A stretch of 14,821 bases of DNA from Smittium culicis (GCA_001970855.1 LSSN01004171.1:1-14821), one strand, 5' to 3'. Numbered from the stretch's first letter, positions 1 through 9,946 are shown. Numbers and translations: made by a program. Notes: a model not told the origin generated them from the letters alone.

Positions 1-152
<152 letters not shown>

Positions 153-199
153 TTATTTAATTTTTATTTAAATTACGATAAAGAACTTGAGAAGTAATT

Positions 200-1180
200 T
201 AATGGGTTAGGGGGGAAAAAGAGAGGAGAAAGGGGTATTTTTAACTACTGTTAAAGATAACTTTCCTTCCACGATCAATGGAAAACCAAAGGCTCTTGAT
301 TTTGGTCCATGTTTCTCATTTCTTTTGTTTTTTTTGAATCTCTTTTGATTTTTTCGATTAAGCCGTTCTTCCGCATAGTAAATATTCCTTATCTTCAAAC
401 TATTTTACTGGTTAGTGCTGTTTCTACCCTTGCTCTATTTATTTCCACATTTTAAGGCCAGATAAAGTGTCGGTGTTTGGGTGATTGTTTTCAAATGATT
501 TTTTAAAGTTAAACACAGACTTTATTTTAAATATTTCAGGTGATTTTTCATCCGGTGATTTATATCAGATAAAATATTTAATCAATTTCCACAGATCATG
601 TATTCATTTACAACTAAAATATATGTGAAATATATTTCCCTTTTGTTCTTACAAGCTTTAAATTATTGTTATTGGTCAAATACTTTATCTTTCCTTATTC
701 TAAGCATTTCTCAGGTAATAAGAGCACTATGAAAGATTTTACATAAGTGGATGGTTATTTTTTGAATTTAAATATAAATTATGTATTTAATCCAATAAAA
801 TTTGTCCCAAATGTTAGCTTCTATTCCTATCTTTTATCACTTATCCAAGGTTATTTTCTCTTTCCTTTCTATGTTGTTAATTTTTTTTCTTATGATTTTG
901 CTTGAAAGTTTACTGATTGACTCGTTGTCTATAATAAATACATCTGTTGAAAAACCACTTGTATCATTAAATGTTTTATTAAACCATATATTTTTCTTGT
1001 TGCTGGCTATTGGAAAAACTACGGAGTTATTATTAATTTTGATACTATATTGAAACTTGTCTGATTATCCCAGAATTTATAGCATTCGCCGTTAAAAGTT
1101 GCACATTGTGATATGTTTTTTTGAGCTAATCTTTCACGTGTGGGATTAGTGGCTTTGAAGGCTAGGGCTGAAGATGTTTA
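200..1180 (-). pseudogene. LINE copy B ORF2, C-terminal domain (broken)
   Basis: Minus-strand reading frames match the C-terminal third of copy A ORF2 in order. CATFNGECYKFWDN (about 1060-1100) matches the NCGQFFEKCKTIWGD segment. KIIRKKINNIERKEK (about 860-905) matches KIIKRKIDIENRKE. NRARVETALT (about 425-455) matches YRARVETALS. FPLIVEGKLSL (about 245-280) matches the last residues of ORF2 before its stop. The Cys/His segment is worn, since only one of the paired cysteines is visible. Frames shift and TAA/TGA stops interrupt; one TGA replaces the glycine of A's ALITGE. A 63-codon open stretch at 207-398 is the tail of this gene and not an independent protein. Function is known only by homology: this region follows the reverse transcriptase in LINE ORF2 proteins. 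Confidence 0.85.
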
Positions 1181-1246
1181 TTTAGAGAAATATATTATGT
1201 TAAAATAAGGGTATTAAACTGGACTATGATTGTGAATGTTGCTGAG

Positions 1247-1279
1247 CAGCATAATCTTTGATGGGAAATGATTATGCTG
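1247..1279. repeat. 10-bp perfect inverted repeat, 13-nt loop
   Basis: CAGCATAATC at 1247-1256 is answered by GATTATGCTG at 1270-1279. The hairpin lies inside the unidentified insert and not in the LINE sequence. Confidence 0.8.
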
Positions 1280-1384
1280 TCATTATATAGTAAATGATAA
1301 GAGAGTAGTAAAACTAGATAAAATAAAGGATTTACCAATAGGGTGAGGTTGATAAGAGTTAGATAATAGCGACTTAAAATAGGA

Positions 1385-1405
1385 CAATATTGTAGTACAA
1401 TATTG
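1385..1405. repeat. 21-bp near-perfect palindrome
   Basis: CAATATTGTA and TACAATATTG flank a single central G, giving 10-bp arms. The palindrome lies close to the right edge of the 230-bp insert in copy B. Confidence 0.8.
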
Positions 1406-1414
1406 ATATATGAC

Positions 1415-1540
1415 ATAACCACTTGATATCTTTCTTAATTAAGTTTAGATCAAATATTTTGTTTATGTTATTGATACCTAGCATTTTTACTTTTTCATAA
1501 GACCAAATATTGATGGTCACCTTTGCTAAATTAATAAATG
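1415..1540 (-). pseudogene. LINE copy B ORF2 fragment between two insertions
   Basis: The minus strand reads W-SYEKVKMLGINNINKIF followed by KKDIKWL. Copy A has WPYERVKMLGLNNINKLI and KKDLNWL. This is one of the best conserved patches of copy B and has no stop. It shows that the sequences on both sides are insertions into a once continuous ORF2. The fragment is bounded by the 230-bp insert on the left and the LTR-like insert on the right. Confidence 0.88.
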
Positions 1541-1693
1541 TGTTATCCACAGAAATACTCTAGAAATCTAAGAAACCTAATGAAACATCATAAAACATCA
1601 AATAACATAATGGAATATATTGGAACCTTATTTAACATCAAATAAAACCACGTAAAATTTTTGGAATGTTATCCAAAGATCATTTCCAGTTGC

Positions 1694-1711
1694 TTCTAGA
1701 ACCTTCTAGAA
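1694..1711. promoter_or_regulatory. Heat-shock-element-like tandem TTCTAGAA
   Basis: TTCTAGAA-CC-TTCTAGAA gives four alternating TTC/GAA units in exact 5-bp phase (TTCnnGAAnnTTCnnGAA). This is the consensus for trimeric heat-shock factor binding in fungi and other eukaryotes. It lies about 96 bp upstream of the TATA box. A fifth unit at 1714 is imperfect (TTT). Binding is inferred from the motif only. Confidence 0.6.
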
Positions 1712-1806
1712 CATTTCGTAATATTCTGCAAGCTATTATTTGAAAATCATTAATTCTTTTATAATTATCTTTATTTAATAATATCATTTATATTTTTCTT
1801 TAAAAG

Positions 1807-1815
1807 TATAAAAGG
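1807..1815 (+). promoter_or_regulatory. TATA box
   Basis: TATAAAAGG is a full-consensus TATA element. Its context is AT-rich, but it stands at a plausible distance downstream of the heat-shock-type element, so the two look like one RNA polymerase II promoter directed to the right. Confidence 0.5.
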
Positions 1816-1929
1816 AGTAAAATTTTTCCATCTTTCAGGAAAATCTAAGTGTATTATTTATTTTATTATATTTATCTTACTAAATATATATTATTCCTAT
1901 AACATTAAATAAATAACGCTATCTCGGCC

Positions 1930-2037
1930 TTAGTCTTAGTCTTAGTCTTAGTCTTAGTCTTAGTCTTAGTCTTAGTCTTAGTCTTAGTCTTAGTCTTAGT
2001 CTTAGTCTTAGTCTTAGTCTTAGTCTTAGTCTTAGTC
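1930..2037. repeat. (TTAGTC)18 perfect hexamer array
   Basis: Eighteen copies of TTAGTC run without one mismatch, then the sequence changes to AAACCTC. It lies in the downstream half of the LTR-like insert. The unit resembles telomeric TTAGGG only in its first four bases. Confidence 0.97.
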
Positions 2038-2068
2038 AAACCTCTATCCTGTCTTTACTCCTCCCTTT

Positions 2069-2630
2069 ATGCCTAAAAATAGGTGTTTAGATATTTTTAA
2101 AAGTTTATTTATCATTTAAATTTTATTCTCTTTAGACATACATCAATGGGATTATTGTAGCTTTTTAGGTTCCCAATACTTTTTTGAAGGTTTATTTGGG
2201 CCAATTTCATCTAAATCGTATTTTTAATGAGTAAAAATTCATTTTATCATTTCGAGTATAATTTTTTTACTTTAGATTAGACGCTTAACAGGTCAAGTCC
2301 GATGCTCTTTTTCTCTAGCTTTGACGTTTCAATTTTGATTATGATCTTTTTATTGGCCCAGATAAATTTATTGGTAATTTTTTTGACTTTTATTATAAAT
2401 CTCCTATCAGATAGAATTACATGAGCTGTGTATCAAACTTTGGGCAGAAAAAAGGATTTAATAATGGAAATTTTCCTTTAATTGGCAGTTATCTGTCCTT
2501 CAAATTTGTTACTTTATTGGATATTCTATCTAATATATTTTTTTACTATTTTTTAATATCTATACCATTGTATAAAAAGGTGTTTTATAATTTTCTGAAG
2601 CTTTCAATGTAGCCGTTTAATTTAACTACT
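2069..2630 (-). pseudogene. LINE copy B ORF2, region after the RT palm (broken)
   Basis: On the minus strand, FLYNGIDIKK (about 2550-2580) matches A's YFSSKGM-IKK. LPIKGK (about 2470-2490) matches LSIKGKVLVANS. VKKITNKFIWANKK (about 2346-2390) matches VKKIINGFIWSNKK. Further on, NEFLLIKNTI (about 2220-2250) matches NEFLTNKGTI. Both tryptophans and a tyrosine of A's KWYNEF / TIWRN segments are stops here (TGA, TAA, TAG), which shows genuine decay. The sequence corresponds to the thumb/connection part of LINE ORF2. Confidence 0.85.
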
Positions 2631-2639
2631 ACCTTTATT

Positions 2640-3410
2640 CAAGATTAAGGATTTTACTTTAAAAGAAACAGAATAAAATTTGACAAATAATATTAATATT
2701 GTATCTTGTGTTAAAATGCGTAAGATTATAATAAAATAAACGATGTTTAACTATTATAATTAATAATTTAATGGTACTATAAAATATTCTTCATTTAAAA
2801 TTAACAAAAATAAAGTGTTTTTTATGAGTTTTTAGTTTAGTACTTTTTACTCAAACAAAATAAAGCTTTAATTCAAGATAATAAACGGATTTTAGTTTCT
2901 CAAAATTTAGGAATTGAATTTTCTTAACAAAAATGTGGACACCTCCAATTATTACTTTCTCACTTCAGTTTATATAAATAATTTTCACCACTATGATTTT
3001 CATTATTATACTTTATATAGGTTGCACTCTGTGGATAACTTTTCTTTAGCTCTTGGATCATTCTTTGATAAAATTACATTTATTAATAAATTAATAGCAC
3101 ATTAGTAATACTATTGGTTCAATCATATTTCTTTATAATCTTTTTCACTTCTTTTTCTGAGATTTTGTGATATCTAAACAATTAAATAATTATTTTTCTT
3201 TATATAAAGAAAGTTGGTGTTATAAAATTTTTTCTTACAAATTTGATGCTAATAATAAAGTTGATGTCAACAATAAAGCTGTTTTAAATAATAGGGTAGA
3301 TGCTAGTTACAAAGTCTTTTTCAAAAATAAACTTTGTTTTAATAAAGAAAATTGGTTTTAATAAATTACAATTATAGATATATTAGTTATTACAAAGACT
3401 TGCAGGCGTG
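2640..3410. other. Unidentified ~770-bp insertion inside copy B
   Basis: Copy B homology stops near 3415 (a WKKYLKI peptide matching A's WLDQKAI) and resumes near 2625, whereas copy A has only a few codons between these points. The intervening DNA is extremely AT-rich and matches neither LINE strand. On the plus strand around 3240-3310 it holds an imperfect internal repeat of about 18-21 bases, with variants of GTTGATGCTAATAATAAA. Plus-strand open stretches at 2914-3105 and 3167-3361 lack ATG starts and recognisable domains. I see no terminal repeats, so origin and type are unknown. Confidence 0.45.
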
Positions 3411-4760
3411 CACTATTTTCGCACTACTTCATCACTTGGGGCTATTTTCAGATATTTTTTCCAATATAAATCTGTTTCGCTTAAATTAATGCATATTTTT
3501 TCCCGACATTAAATTTTACATTTGATGCCATTGAGTGGAGTTTTAACGCTTCTTCCAATAACAATTCATCGTTTTAACTTTTAGGCTGATAATTATGTCA
3601 TCTGCATATTCAAGATATTTGAAACTATATTCACCAACAGAAATACCTTTTATTTTGGATTTGATTCGATCTAATAAAGTTTTTAATACAATTTTGTACA
3701 GGAGTGGTGATAGTGGATCACCCTGAATTAGGACTTGCCCAATTTTTATTGACTCTGTGAGGAAAAAATTAATTTTACCTTATTATTGGGGTTTAAATAT
3801 ATATTTTTAATCCTGTTAACGAAAGGGGTGTTGAATCCAAAACCCTCTAGGTATTTAAGGATATTTGACTAATAAAATCGGTTATAAGCTTTTTCTTTGT
3901 CTAGCAGAAATAGTCTGCCGCTAGTATCTAATTGGTTTGATTTGCTGTTTTCTAGAAGAAAATGTGTATCCAGTATATTATTGAATTTATTACTATTCTT
4001 AATGAATCCTGTTAGGATTTCCCCAATTATTTTCCTATCGGTTTTTTGCATTCTATTACTAAGCATCTTTTACATAATTTTTTATATGCAATGGATAATT
4101 TAATTTGCCGATAATTTTCAATGTCTTTAATATCACGTTTTTTTGGGATATTGATTTTTGCCGACCCAATACTAAACTCGTTCCATTTTTGCATCTCAGT
4201 ACTATTATTAAAGATTTTATTCGAATGTTTTACTATTGGATCCTTCAAATTTTTGTACCATTCAAATGTTAGCTTATCAGTTCCAGGAGATTTTTTATTG
4301 GGAGATTTAAAAATTGTTTCTAATAATTCTTCTTCGCTAATCATTTTGTTCAATTATGCTTTTTCCGCGATATACAGATTATTTTTAATTGAAGAGATCA
4401 ATATTTATTGAGTATCATTATCTACGCTACCTTTTTTGAATATCTTAAAAAAAAAGTAATGGCATTATTTTTTATTTTCTTCATTGGGATCTATGTTATC
4501 TAAATACCTTTTGATAGTCTTATTGGAAATTTTGGCATTTTTAATCATATTATGTGCTATTTCATTAGACTTTTCCAGTACTTTTTAGTTTTTTTCTACC
4601 GAATTACACCTATAAAATTTTAAATATATATCCTTATATTTAGATATAAAATAATTCCACTCTTTAATGATATTTAGTTCCTCTTTAAGTATGCTTTCTA
4701 TTTTATTGGTAATTTTTTTATTTTCTAGAAGCCTAGAGTAAAGCTTTCTTCCTATTTTAT
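3411..4760 (-). pseudogene. LINE copy B ORF2, reverse transcriptase domain (broken)
   Basis: RT motifs appear in the expected minus-strand order. KSPGTDKLTFEWYK (within an open stretch 4027-4353) is followed by INIPKKRD and NYRQIKLS. Then come TGFIKN and LLDKEKAYNR (open stretch 3869-4066, motif A), QGDPLSPLLYK (about 3693-3725, motif B) and EYADDIII with YADD at 3598-3609 (motif C). Upstream, about 4380-4760, lies the lysine-rich linker that joins endonuclease and RT. Frameshifts separate the pieces, and stops occur between the palm motifs. The YADD is intact and motif A keeps its tyrosine, but NYRPI has become NYRQI. LINE-type RT is certain from the motif set; activity is not possible. Confidence 0.93.
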
Positions 4761-5500
4761 TTTTATTGGTATTATTTGCACTATTTAATATGCTAATTGT
4801 TATGATTTTGTGGTTAGAGAATTATTTTGTGTCGATATCTTTTATTAATGTATTGATGATATTTTTCGTGAATAAGTATGTAGACTATTCTAGACCTGTA
4901 TCTCCCAGAATTCTCAATCCAAGTGAAAATGCTTTCATTGGGCTTCAAAATACTTAAAAAATTGGTTAGCTTAAAATTACTGGTATATTCTCAAATTTTC
5001 TCATCCACGTCTATCAGTTTTTATTATTGAGGAATTCTATCCATATGCTAATTTCCCTCCATATCTAATTGGCCAATTATCATCAGTTTCTCATTAATTT
5101 TATTTTTTTTTCAATAGTTCATCATAATAAATTCAATTATTATTTCCCTATCACTTTCTATATTATGTAAATGTAAATTAATTACTTTAAGGGTTTCTTT
5201 GTTGTGCGATTTAATTTTTTTTTTTGTTTTAACTGCCTTCAAAAAATTTTTTATTTTCAATTATTTAATCGTTTGGAATGTTGAATATTGTAGTGGATTA
5301 TTTGGACAAAGATACTTTATTTTCCCAATATCCTGACCAAAATGTTCTATCATTCTCTTTAATATTCACTTTATGTATGCAATATGTATCTGATTTTACT
5401 ACTCTTTTCGGATAAGCGAATATTCTAATTTTTTTCTTTGTTCCGGAAATACCTTTGACATTAAACGTTGTGATATTTATTTTTTTTTCTGTTTCTTTCG
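4761..5500 (-). pseudogene. LINE copy B ORF2, endonuclease domain (broken, catalytic residues lost)
   Basis: The N-terminal motif TTFNVKGIS is intact (about 5444-5475) and its frame runs without a break past the position where copy A has a 15-base A-run. VKSDTYCIHKVNIKEN (about 5350-5400) matches A's IKSDIMCLQEINIKN, but the catalytic glutamate of LQE is lysine. IIGQLDM (about 5065-5085) matches IILGDMNM, with D to Q and N to D changes. KPNESIFTWIENSGRYRS (about 4885-4940) matches the pre-SDH region. By family knowledge, APE-type endonucleases need these Glu, Asp and Asn residues, so this domain is dead independently of its frameshifts. Confidence 0.88.
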
Positions 5501-7060
5501 TGTATAATTTTTTTTTACATTTATTTGAGGAATAAATATCGTTATACGTTAGATATCGAGTTCAAGACACTGCCATCGATTTCAATTTCAATTTTATCAG
5601 AGTTTAGATTTTTTTACGATTCGAAGTGTCAAGTTTTGTTATTTCTCTGCCATCTCACTATATTTTTTCAATTTATATTCATTGTTAGCCTCATCTTAGG
5701 TAACCGGCGTCTAGATTATTATTAACAAAAGCTCCGAGTTTCGATGACTGGTCAATCTTAGAAGCTAAATTATTTGTCTTATCAGAGAAATCTTTTTTTT
5801 TTTTAGTTATCAATTTATATTCTTTAGCTTTCTTAAATTTAGCCTCCATTATGTTATATTTGTTTAATTTTTTTTTATTCCTACTATTTTTTAGGTTTTT
5901 TCTTTCAAATATGGAGATTGTTTCTCTTATGAGATCGTAGTCTATACCTGGTAATTTATTCTTTACTTTAATGTTTTCTGATTCTTCTTCAAAATTTTCT
6001 TTGTTTTAATTGTTTTTATAATTATCATTACTCTTTTGATTTTCAAACTTAGGTAACTCAAGTTGTCCAGAAATATTTACTGGAGATTCACTATCTATAG
6101 GAGATATATTGTTTTCTGATTGAGGCTCACCATAATCTATATCTTTTTTCAGATTTATAGTCGAAGTATCCCCTTTTTTAATGATAGACGTACCTCTGTT
6201 ATCTTGTTTAATAGGTAAAGTCTCTTCAATAAAAAATTTTTTGATAACGTTTTTTGGGTTTATTTCTCTGACTCCTTTCAATTTTTTTTCGTTTTAAAAT
6301 ATTATTATTGGACATTGGTTTTTCCAGCAATCTATTTTTTTTTAATATGTACATATACTTTGTCCTTCTTTCCATAAGATCACGACTTGGGTTTCATTTA
6401 ATTAAGAGCATTTGGTATATCTTTATTATTCTGAGATTTGAGGACAATTTTAAGGCTTTTTGAAGGATGTGAGTTGGATTTAACATGTTTTATGGCAGTA
6501 ATGTTATTTAATAGACTAATTTTTAAAGTTCGTTATATACTTTTTTTGCTATCTCTCTTACACTTATTTCTTTAAATGAAGGCAATTTAATATAATTGTA
6601 TTCGTCACCGTAATCTGAAGTTTCCAAAATTTGATTTTTTTAATTATATTCTTTAATTTAATTTAATTTTTTTATCTTTTTCTAGGTTAAATTTATCAAT
6701 AAATTTAAAGAAAGCTATTTTTCTTTTGTCTTCAACTTCGAATCATGTTTTTATTTCACCAAGTTGCTCTAGAATACTTTATATAACTATATCTGTATCT
6801 ACACTGTGATCAATTATTCCATAGTCGAGCTTAAAAGAGGTTTTCCCATGCATTGTTTCTTTTTATCGTTAGGATTTGAATATGATATCATTTCCAATAA
6901 GGATAATTGTTTTTAATTATGATTTTCACAAGTTAATTTTTTACTAATTCCTACCTCTGAGTATCAGGGGGCTTTTTATAAGAGGTCACCACATTTTCCC
7001 AGCTTTTGAAGGTCGGCTTTTGTTATTAATATTGTTAGATTCTATTACTGATTTGAAAAT
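5501..7060 (-). pseudogene. LINE copy B ORF1 (broken)
   Basis: SWENVVTSYKKPPD near 6960-7004 matches the N-terminal SWANVVTTNLKPPE of copy A. GKTSFKLDYG and SILEQLGEI (about 6740-6845) match GGTPFKLGCR and EILEQICDI. ILWKEGQSICTY leads into a zinc knuckle remnant whose second half, CWKNQCP (6309-6329), is intact. A 91-codon open stretch at 6006-6281 begins KGVREINPKNVIKKFFIEE, matching KRIRNSNPKNIKKIFIEE, and is followed by a low-complexity acidic and serine-rich region as in copy A. Stops include a TGA at A's cysteine in DIQTCFE. The role inferred from the family is RNA binding and RNP formation. Confidence 0.8.
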
Positions 7061-7195
7061 CTAGTAGTTCTCTAGATTTAAGTTTAGCAAAGATTGGTTC
7101 TTGATTTTCACCATCAATTATCGTGGTTTGAGATTTAAGCTGAACTTATTTGATGTTTTAATTACAAGTCTTCGAAGTAGAAGATAGAGAGACAT

Positions 7196-8540
7196 GTTTC
7201 TTAGTTGTATTATTTTTCGATCCGCTAAAGTTCGTTTTCAAAGACTCTGCATAATTCAATAAAATTATCTGTTTTTGTTGGTTGTTTTATTAGATAAGTA
7301 TTTACCGAATACTATTATTACTTAAAAAAAGTAAAAAGAGTTCCCCGATATCTAGTAGAAATCCACTCCCTTTTTTATATTGAATTTACGCCAAATGTAA
7401 TAGTGATTAATGTCTAATTTAACTATTGATTTTTCTTCTTGATAATAATATTTTATTGGTGAAGATTGAATACTGACTAAAATAAAAATAATTCTTAGGA
7501 GAAAAATGAAATAATATAATCTTGATGTTTGTTAAATATGTCCTTGTAGTATTTATTGTAAAAAAGGCTTGTTGTTCCTAATTGGGAATTTATCGTAGTT
7601 TATATAATTTTATTTTAATCGTTCTATTATATTCTTTTGCTCTATAAGTTGGTAATGTGAAGTTACATTTATCCAATCATTGGACCGTGTTGTACTTATT
7701 TTAATTTACTCAGTAATTATATCAAAGTCCCATACTTACACCTAACATTACAGACCCTAACACCCATCTTCATTTGATTTTTTTATCTTTAATTTTTGAA
7801 CAAATATATTTCCAGTGATCAGTTTTTTTCAGACTGAAATATGTGATAACTCTAATAACATCTTTCCATAGTATGACCATTTTAGTATTATCAATATCTA
7901 AATAAATTAGTATTTAGTTACTTTTTCTCATTTTTAGTGCCACTATGATACTCTTTGATGGATATGAGTTAAACTTATAGTGTTTAAGTGCAGTGATTTT
8001 AATAGCTTCACCGATGTTTTCGAGACTTTCATTTACTTCTTGGGCTACTTTCTTAATTCCCAATCCATTATAAGCGGGAGTATTTATGAATTTATACTCT
8101 TCACAAAATTCTGGCGTTTACTATATTTAATATTGTCCAGGTTTCGCTTCAGATCAAAACCTTTTCCTTTTCATTAATATCCACAGATTAAAAAAAAAAT
8201 CTTCTGCTCAGTAGCTATTTCAAAAATAGGTTGGATTTTCCGTAGTTTTCTACTATTAATCCGGCTAATAGATGTATTTTTACAATTTCACTTTGTATTT
8301 TGTAACTTAGGATAGAGGAAGTCCTTCCAATAAATACAAGCTTTATTCTTTCACTTTGTGCTTAAGGCTATTTCCATTAGTGAAACGGGTTTAAAGTTAA
8401 CATTTTAACAAAAGGGGTTTCCTAATCTTTATTTCTAGTTTTTCTGGGGGCTTAGGGTTTTTTTGATACTACATTTGCGCAACTTTGGGGTAAAGATGTG
8501 TCGATACTATACTCGTTGGTAGATATAGAGTTTACCAATC
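7196..8540 (-). pseudogene. LINE copy C ORF1 (broken, interrupted by copy B)
   Basis: Minus-strand peptides follow ORF1 of copy A from start to near its end. LPQSCANVVSKKP (about 8450-8490) matches LPEVSWANVVTTN. FKPVSLMEIA (about 8365-8395) matches YKPVSILETI. A clean 75-codon stretch at about 7930-8100 carries YNGLGIKKVAQEVNESLE and NSYPSKSI, matching YNGLNVWDVAKEAYEKL and NSYPSKSI. Next come VILWKDV and a knuckle remnant, KKTDHWK, whose first cysteines are gone. Near the left end, YAESLKTNFSGSKNN (about 7215-7260) matches YSESIHNNVSGIRKT. Homology then stops abruptly at the 5' terminus of copy B, so B inserted here. This is a third, independent copy and not a duplicate piece of A or B. Confidence 0.8.
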
Positions 8541-8609
8541 TCTAGATTTCCTATAATACTAAAATCGAGTTTGGATTTTGCCTTTAATAAAAAAAATACT
8601 TTTATATTG
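7196..8609 (-). mobile_element. LINE copy C, main remnant (5' UTR and ORF1)
   Basis: This is the oldest visible copy. Its 5' UTR runs from the copy A insertion site (8609) to about 8540 and continues on the far side of copy A at 14238-14270. Its ORF1 is then cut by copy B near 7194. No ORF2 of copy C lies in the window, but it would be expected to the left of the (TTA)n tract if the nesting model is right. Confidence 0.72.
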
Positions 8610-8626
8610 TTTTAGTTGACTTTTTT
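8610..8626. repeat. Target site duplication of copy A, left copy
   Basis: TTTTAGTTGACTTTTTT here is identical to 14221-14237. The six terminal Ts merge with the T-run that is copy A's poly(A) tail, so the certain part is the 11 bases at 8610-8620. Confidence 0.92.
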
Positions 8627-8634
8627 TTTTTTTT
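8621..8634 (-). other. Poly(A) tail of copy A
   Basis: Fourteen Ts on the plus strand, A14 in element sense, lie between the 3' UTR and the left target duplication. Six of them may belong to the duplication. Confidence 0.9.
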
Positions 8635-8743
8635 GATATTTAAATTTTACTAATAATAAAATGTTATGCGTATATAATAAAAGTAAAATTAAAGGTAGAG
8701 GTATGATTAATAAAAGGAGAGAAAAGAGAGAAGATTAGTGATA
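8635..8743 (-). other. 3' UTR of copy A
   Basis: About 110 nt follow the ORF2 TGA. In sense it starts with a pyrimidine tract (CTTCTCTCTTTTCTCTCC at about 8716-8733) and then becomes AT-rich. A similar tract follows ORF2 in copy B at about 205-235, so it may be a recognition feature for the RT. No AATAAA signal is visible. Confidence 0.7.
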
Positions 8744-9946
8744 TCAGCTGTCGCTGAAGACTAACTTTCCTCCAGGCTCTATTGAGAACCTTTTGGTTCT
8801 TATAGCTAGCCAGGATTCTCTTTTCTTAGTGTGTTTGAAGTCCATAGTAATTTTCTGCTGTAAGTCGTATTTACACCGGTTGAATATTCCTTCGCCAGGA
8901 ATGTTTATATCTGATAGGGCAGTTTCGACCCTCGCTCTGTAGATATTCCATATGGCTAATCCATACAGAATGTCCACCTTTGGAAATTTCTTTTCCATTG
9001 GCTCTAAGAAATCATAAATAACCTCGGTGGTTATTCTATTGGATAATCCGCTGTCGAATGAATTTGATATAATGAAATTGTATATTTTTTTCCACAAATC
9101 ATTTACTCGTCTGGAGCCAAAATAAATGTGTGGAATTGTTTCCTTTAGCTCTTTACAAGATTTACATTCTTGTGTTTGGCTAAATATTCCTTTGTTCCAT
9201 GTTCTCAGTTTTTCGCCAGTAATCAGGGCATTTTGAAATAATAACCATAAATGACTGGTCAATTTTGGTTCCAAATCAATATTTTGTATTCTCATCCAGT
9301 TAAACAATTGGTATGTGCTCACTGATCTTCCTATTTTATTCCATTTGGGTGAAACAATTGGCTCTTTCCTATTTTCGATATCTATTTTTCTTTTTATTAT
9401 TTTGTTTTTCAGCTGATCTGAGGGGGAATGTCCGTCTGCAAATAATTCAATATATATTTTTTCTGTTTCCAAATATTCTTTATTGAACAACTTATTTTTT
9501 GTGATTGAGTTTACTGAAAAGTTAATAGGTGAGTTTCTGACCTTAATTGTAAATATGGTATCTGAGTGGTCCCCCCATATAGTTTTACATTTTTCAAAGA
9601 ACTGACCGCAGTTATTAGTTCCGTTTTTAATTAACCAGTTTAAATCTTTTTTATTAAGGCTTGTACCAATTAATTTGTTAATATTATTTAGGCCGAGCAT
9701 TTTAACTCGTTCGTATGGCCAATCGTGTATATCTATCGAATTTAGCTTGTATATATATTTAGCTGTTTTAATTGATTCGCTCCATATTGGCGGAAATTTT
9801 TTATAGTGTTTTGGCGGCTCGTTGTTAGCCAGTAGATCTTGCATGCTATAGAGTTTATCATATCTATTGGCGAGCGATTTGAGATTGCTAGCCGCTAGAT
9901 TTCTCCATATTGTGCCCTTATTTGTCAGAAATTCGTTGTACCACTT
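8744..9946 (-). pseudogene. LINE copy A ORF2, C-terminal domain with Cys/His motif
   Basis: This is the longest open stretch in the window: about 366 codons from 9844 to the TGA at 8744. The frame actually continues upstream to the T-run at 9947-9953 (KWYNEFLTNKGTIWRNLA), so the methionine at 9844 is internal and not a start. Near the middle lies CKSCKELKETIPHIYFGS, a C-x2-C-x8-H pattern in the position of the zf-RVT type finger that follows LINE reverse transcriptases. The usual last cysteine is serine. The region holds no in-frame stop. YRARVETALS and the C-terminal FSIEPGGKLVFSDS are shared with copy B. Its exact biochemical role in LINEs is not settled; RNA or DNA binding during target-primed reverse transcription is the usual view. 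Confidence 0.9.

Larger units (their letters stand above)
1181..1414. other. Unidentified ~230-bp insertion inside copy B
   Basis: In copy A the peptide KKDLNWLIKNGTNNC is continuous. In copy B its first half ends near 1415 (KKDIKWL) and its second half starts near 1150, so roughly 230 bp have been inserted. The insert contains two perfect inverted repeats (1247-1279 and 1385-1405). I see no coding content, and no clear terminal inverted repeats or target duplication. A small non-autonomous (foldback or MITE-like) element is possible but unproven. Edges are uncertain by about 30 bp. Confidence 0.5.
1541..2068 (+). mobile_element. LTR-like, promoter-bearing insertion in copy B (solo-LTR candidate)
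   Basis: About 530 bp separate two pieces of copy B ORF2 that are adjacent in copy A. The insert begins TGTTATCC, as many LTRs begin with TG. It contains a two-fold TTCTAGAA heat-shock-type element (1694-1711), a TATA box (1807-1815) and then a perfect TTAGTC array (1930-2037), and it ends near a TCCCTTTATG stretch. It has no coding capacity. Promoter upstream and AT-rich leader downstream is the layout of a solo LTR in plus orientation. The right edge does not end in a clean CA, and the flanks AAATG / TTATG agree at only three of five bases, so the LTR identity is inference. A promoter-bearing non-autonomous element is the alternative. Confidence 0.45.

Noticed and set aside
802..1053. Plus-strand open stretches such as 802-1053, 3897-4103, 4121-4411, 7980-8177, 11979-12230 and 13848-14126 as hydrophobic membrane proteins.
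   Set aside because: Each lies opposite a recognisable minus-strand LINE domain. Their leucine/phenylalanine/isoleucine-rich look comes from lysine/asparagine-rich codons read on the other strand.
1930..2037. The TTAGTC array as telomeric or interstitial telomere sequence.
   Set aside because: The unit is not a known telomere repeat, the array is internal to an insertion, and no degenerate telomere-like variants flank it.
1541..2071. A proven 5-bp LTR target duplication (AAATG / TTATG).
   Set aside because: Only three of five bases agree and the right end lacks a terminal CA, so it is kept only as a candidate.
2914..3361. Two plus-strand open stretches in the 770-bp insert as a small gene.
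   Set aside because: They start at non-ATG codons, lie in different frames, show no domain, and are of a length expected by chance in very AT-rich DNA.
8744..8757. A 5-bp stem, 4-nt loop hairpin over the ORF2 stop as a 3' recognition structure.
   Set aside because: It is short, and copy B has no equivalent at the same place, so there is no support beyond chance.
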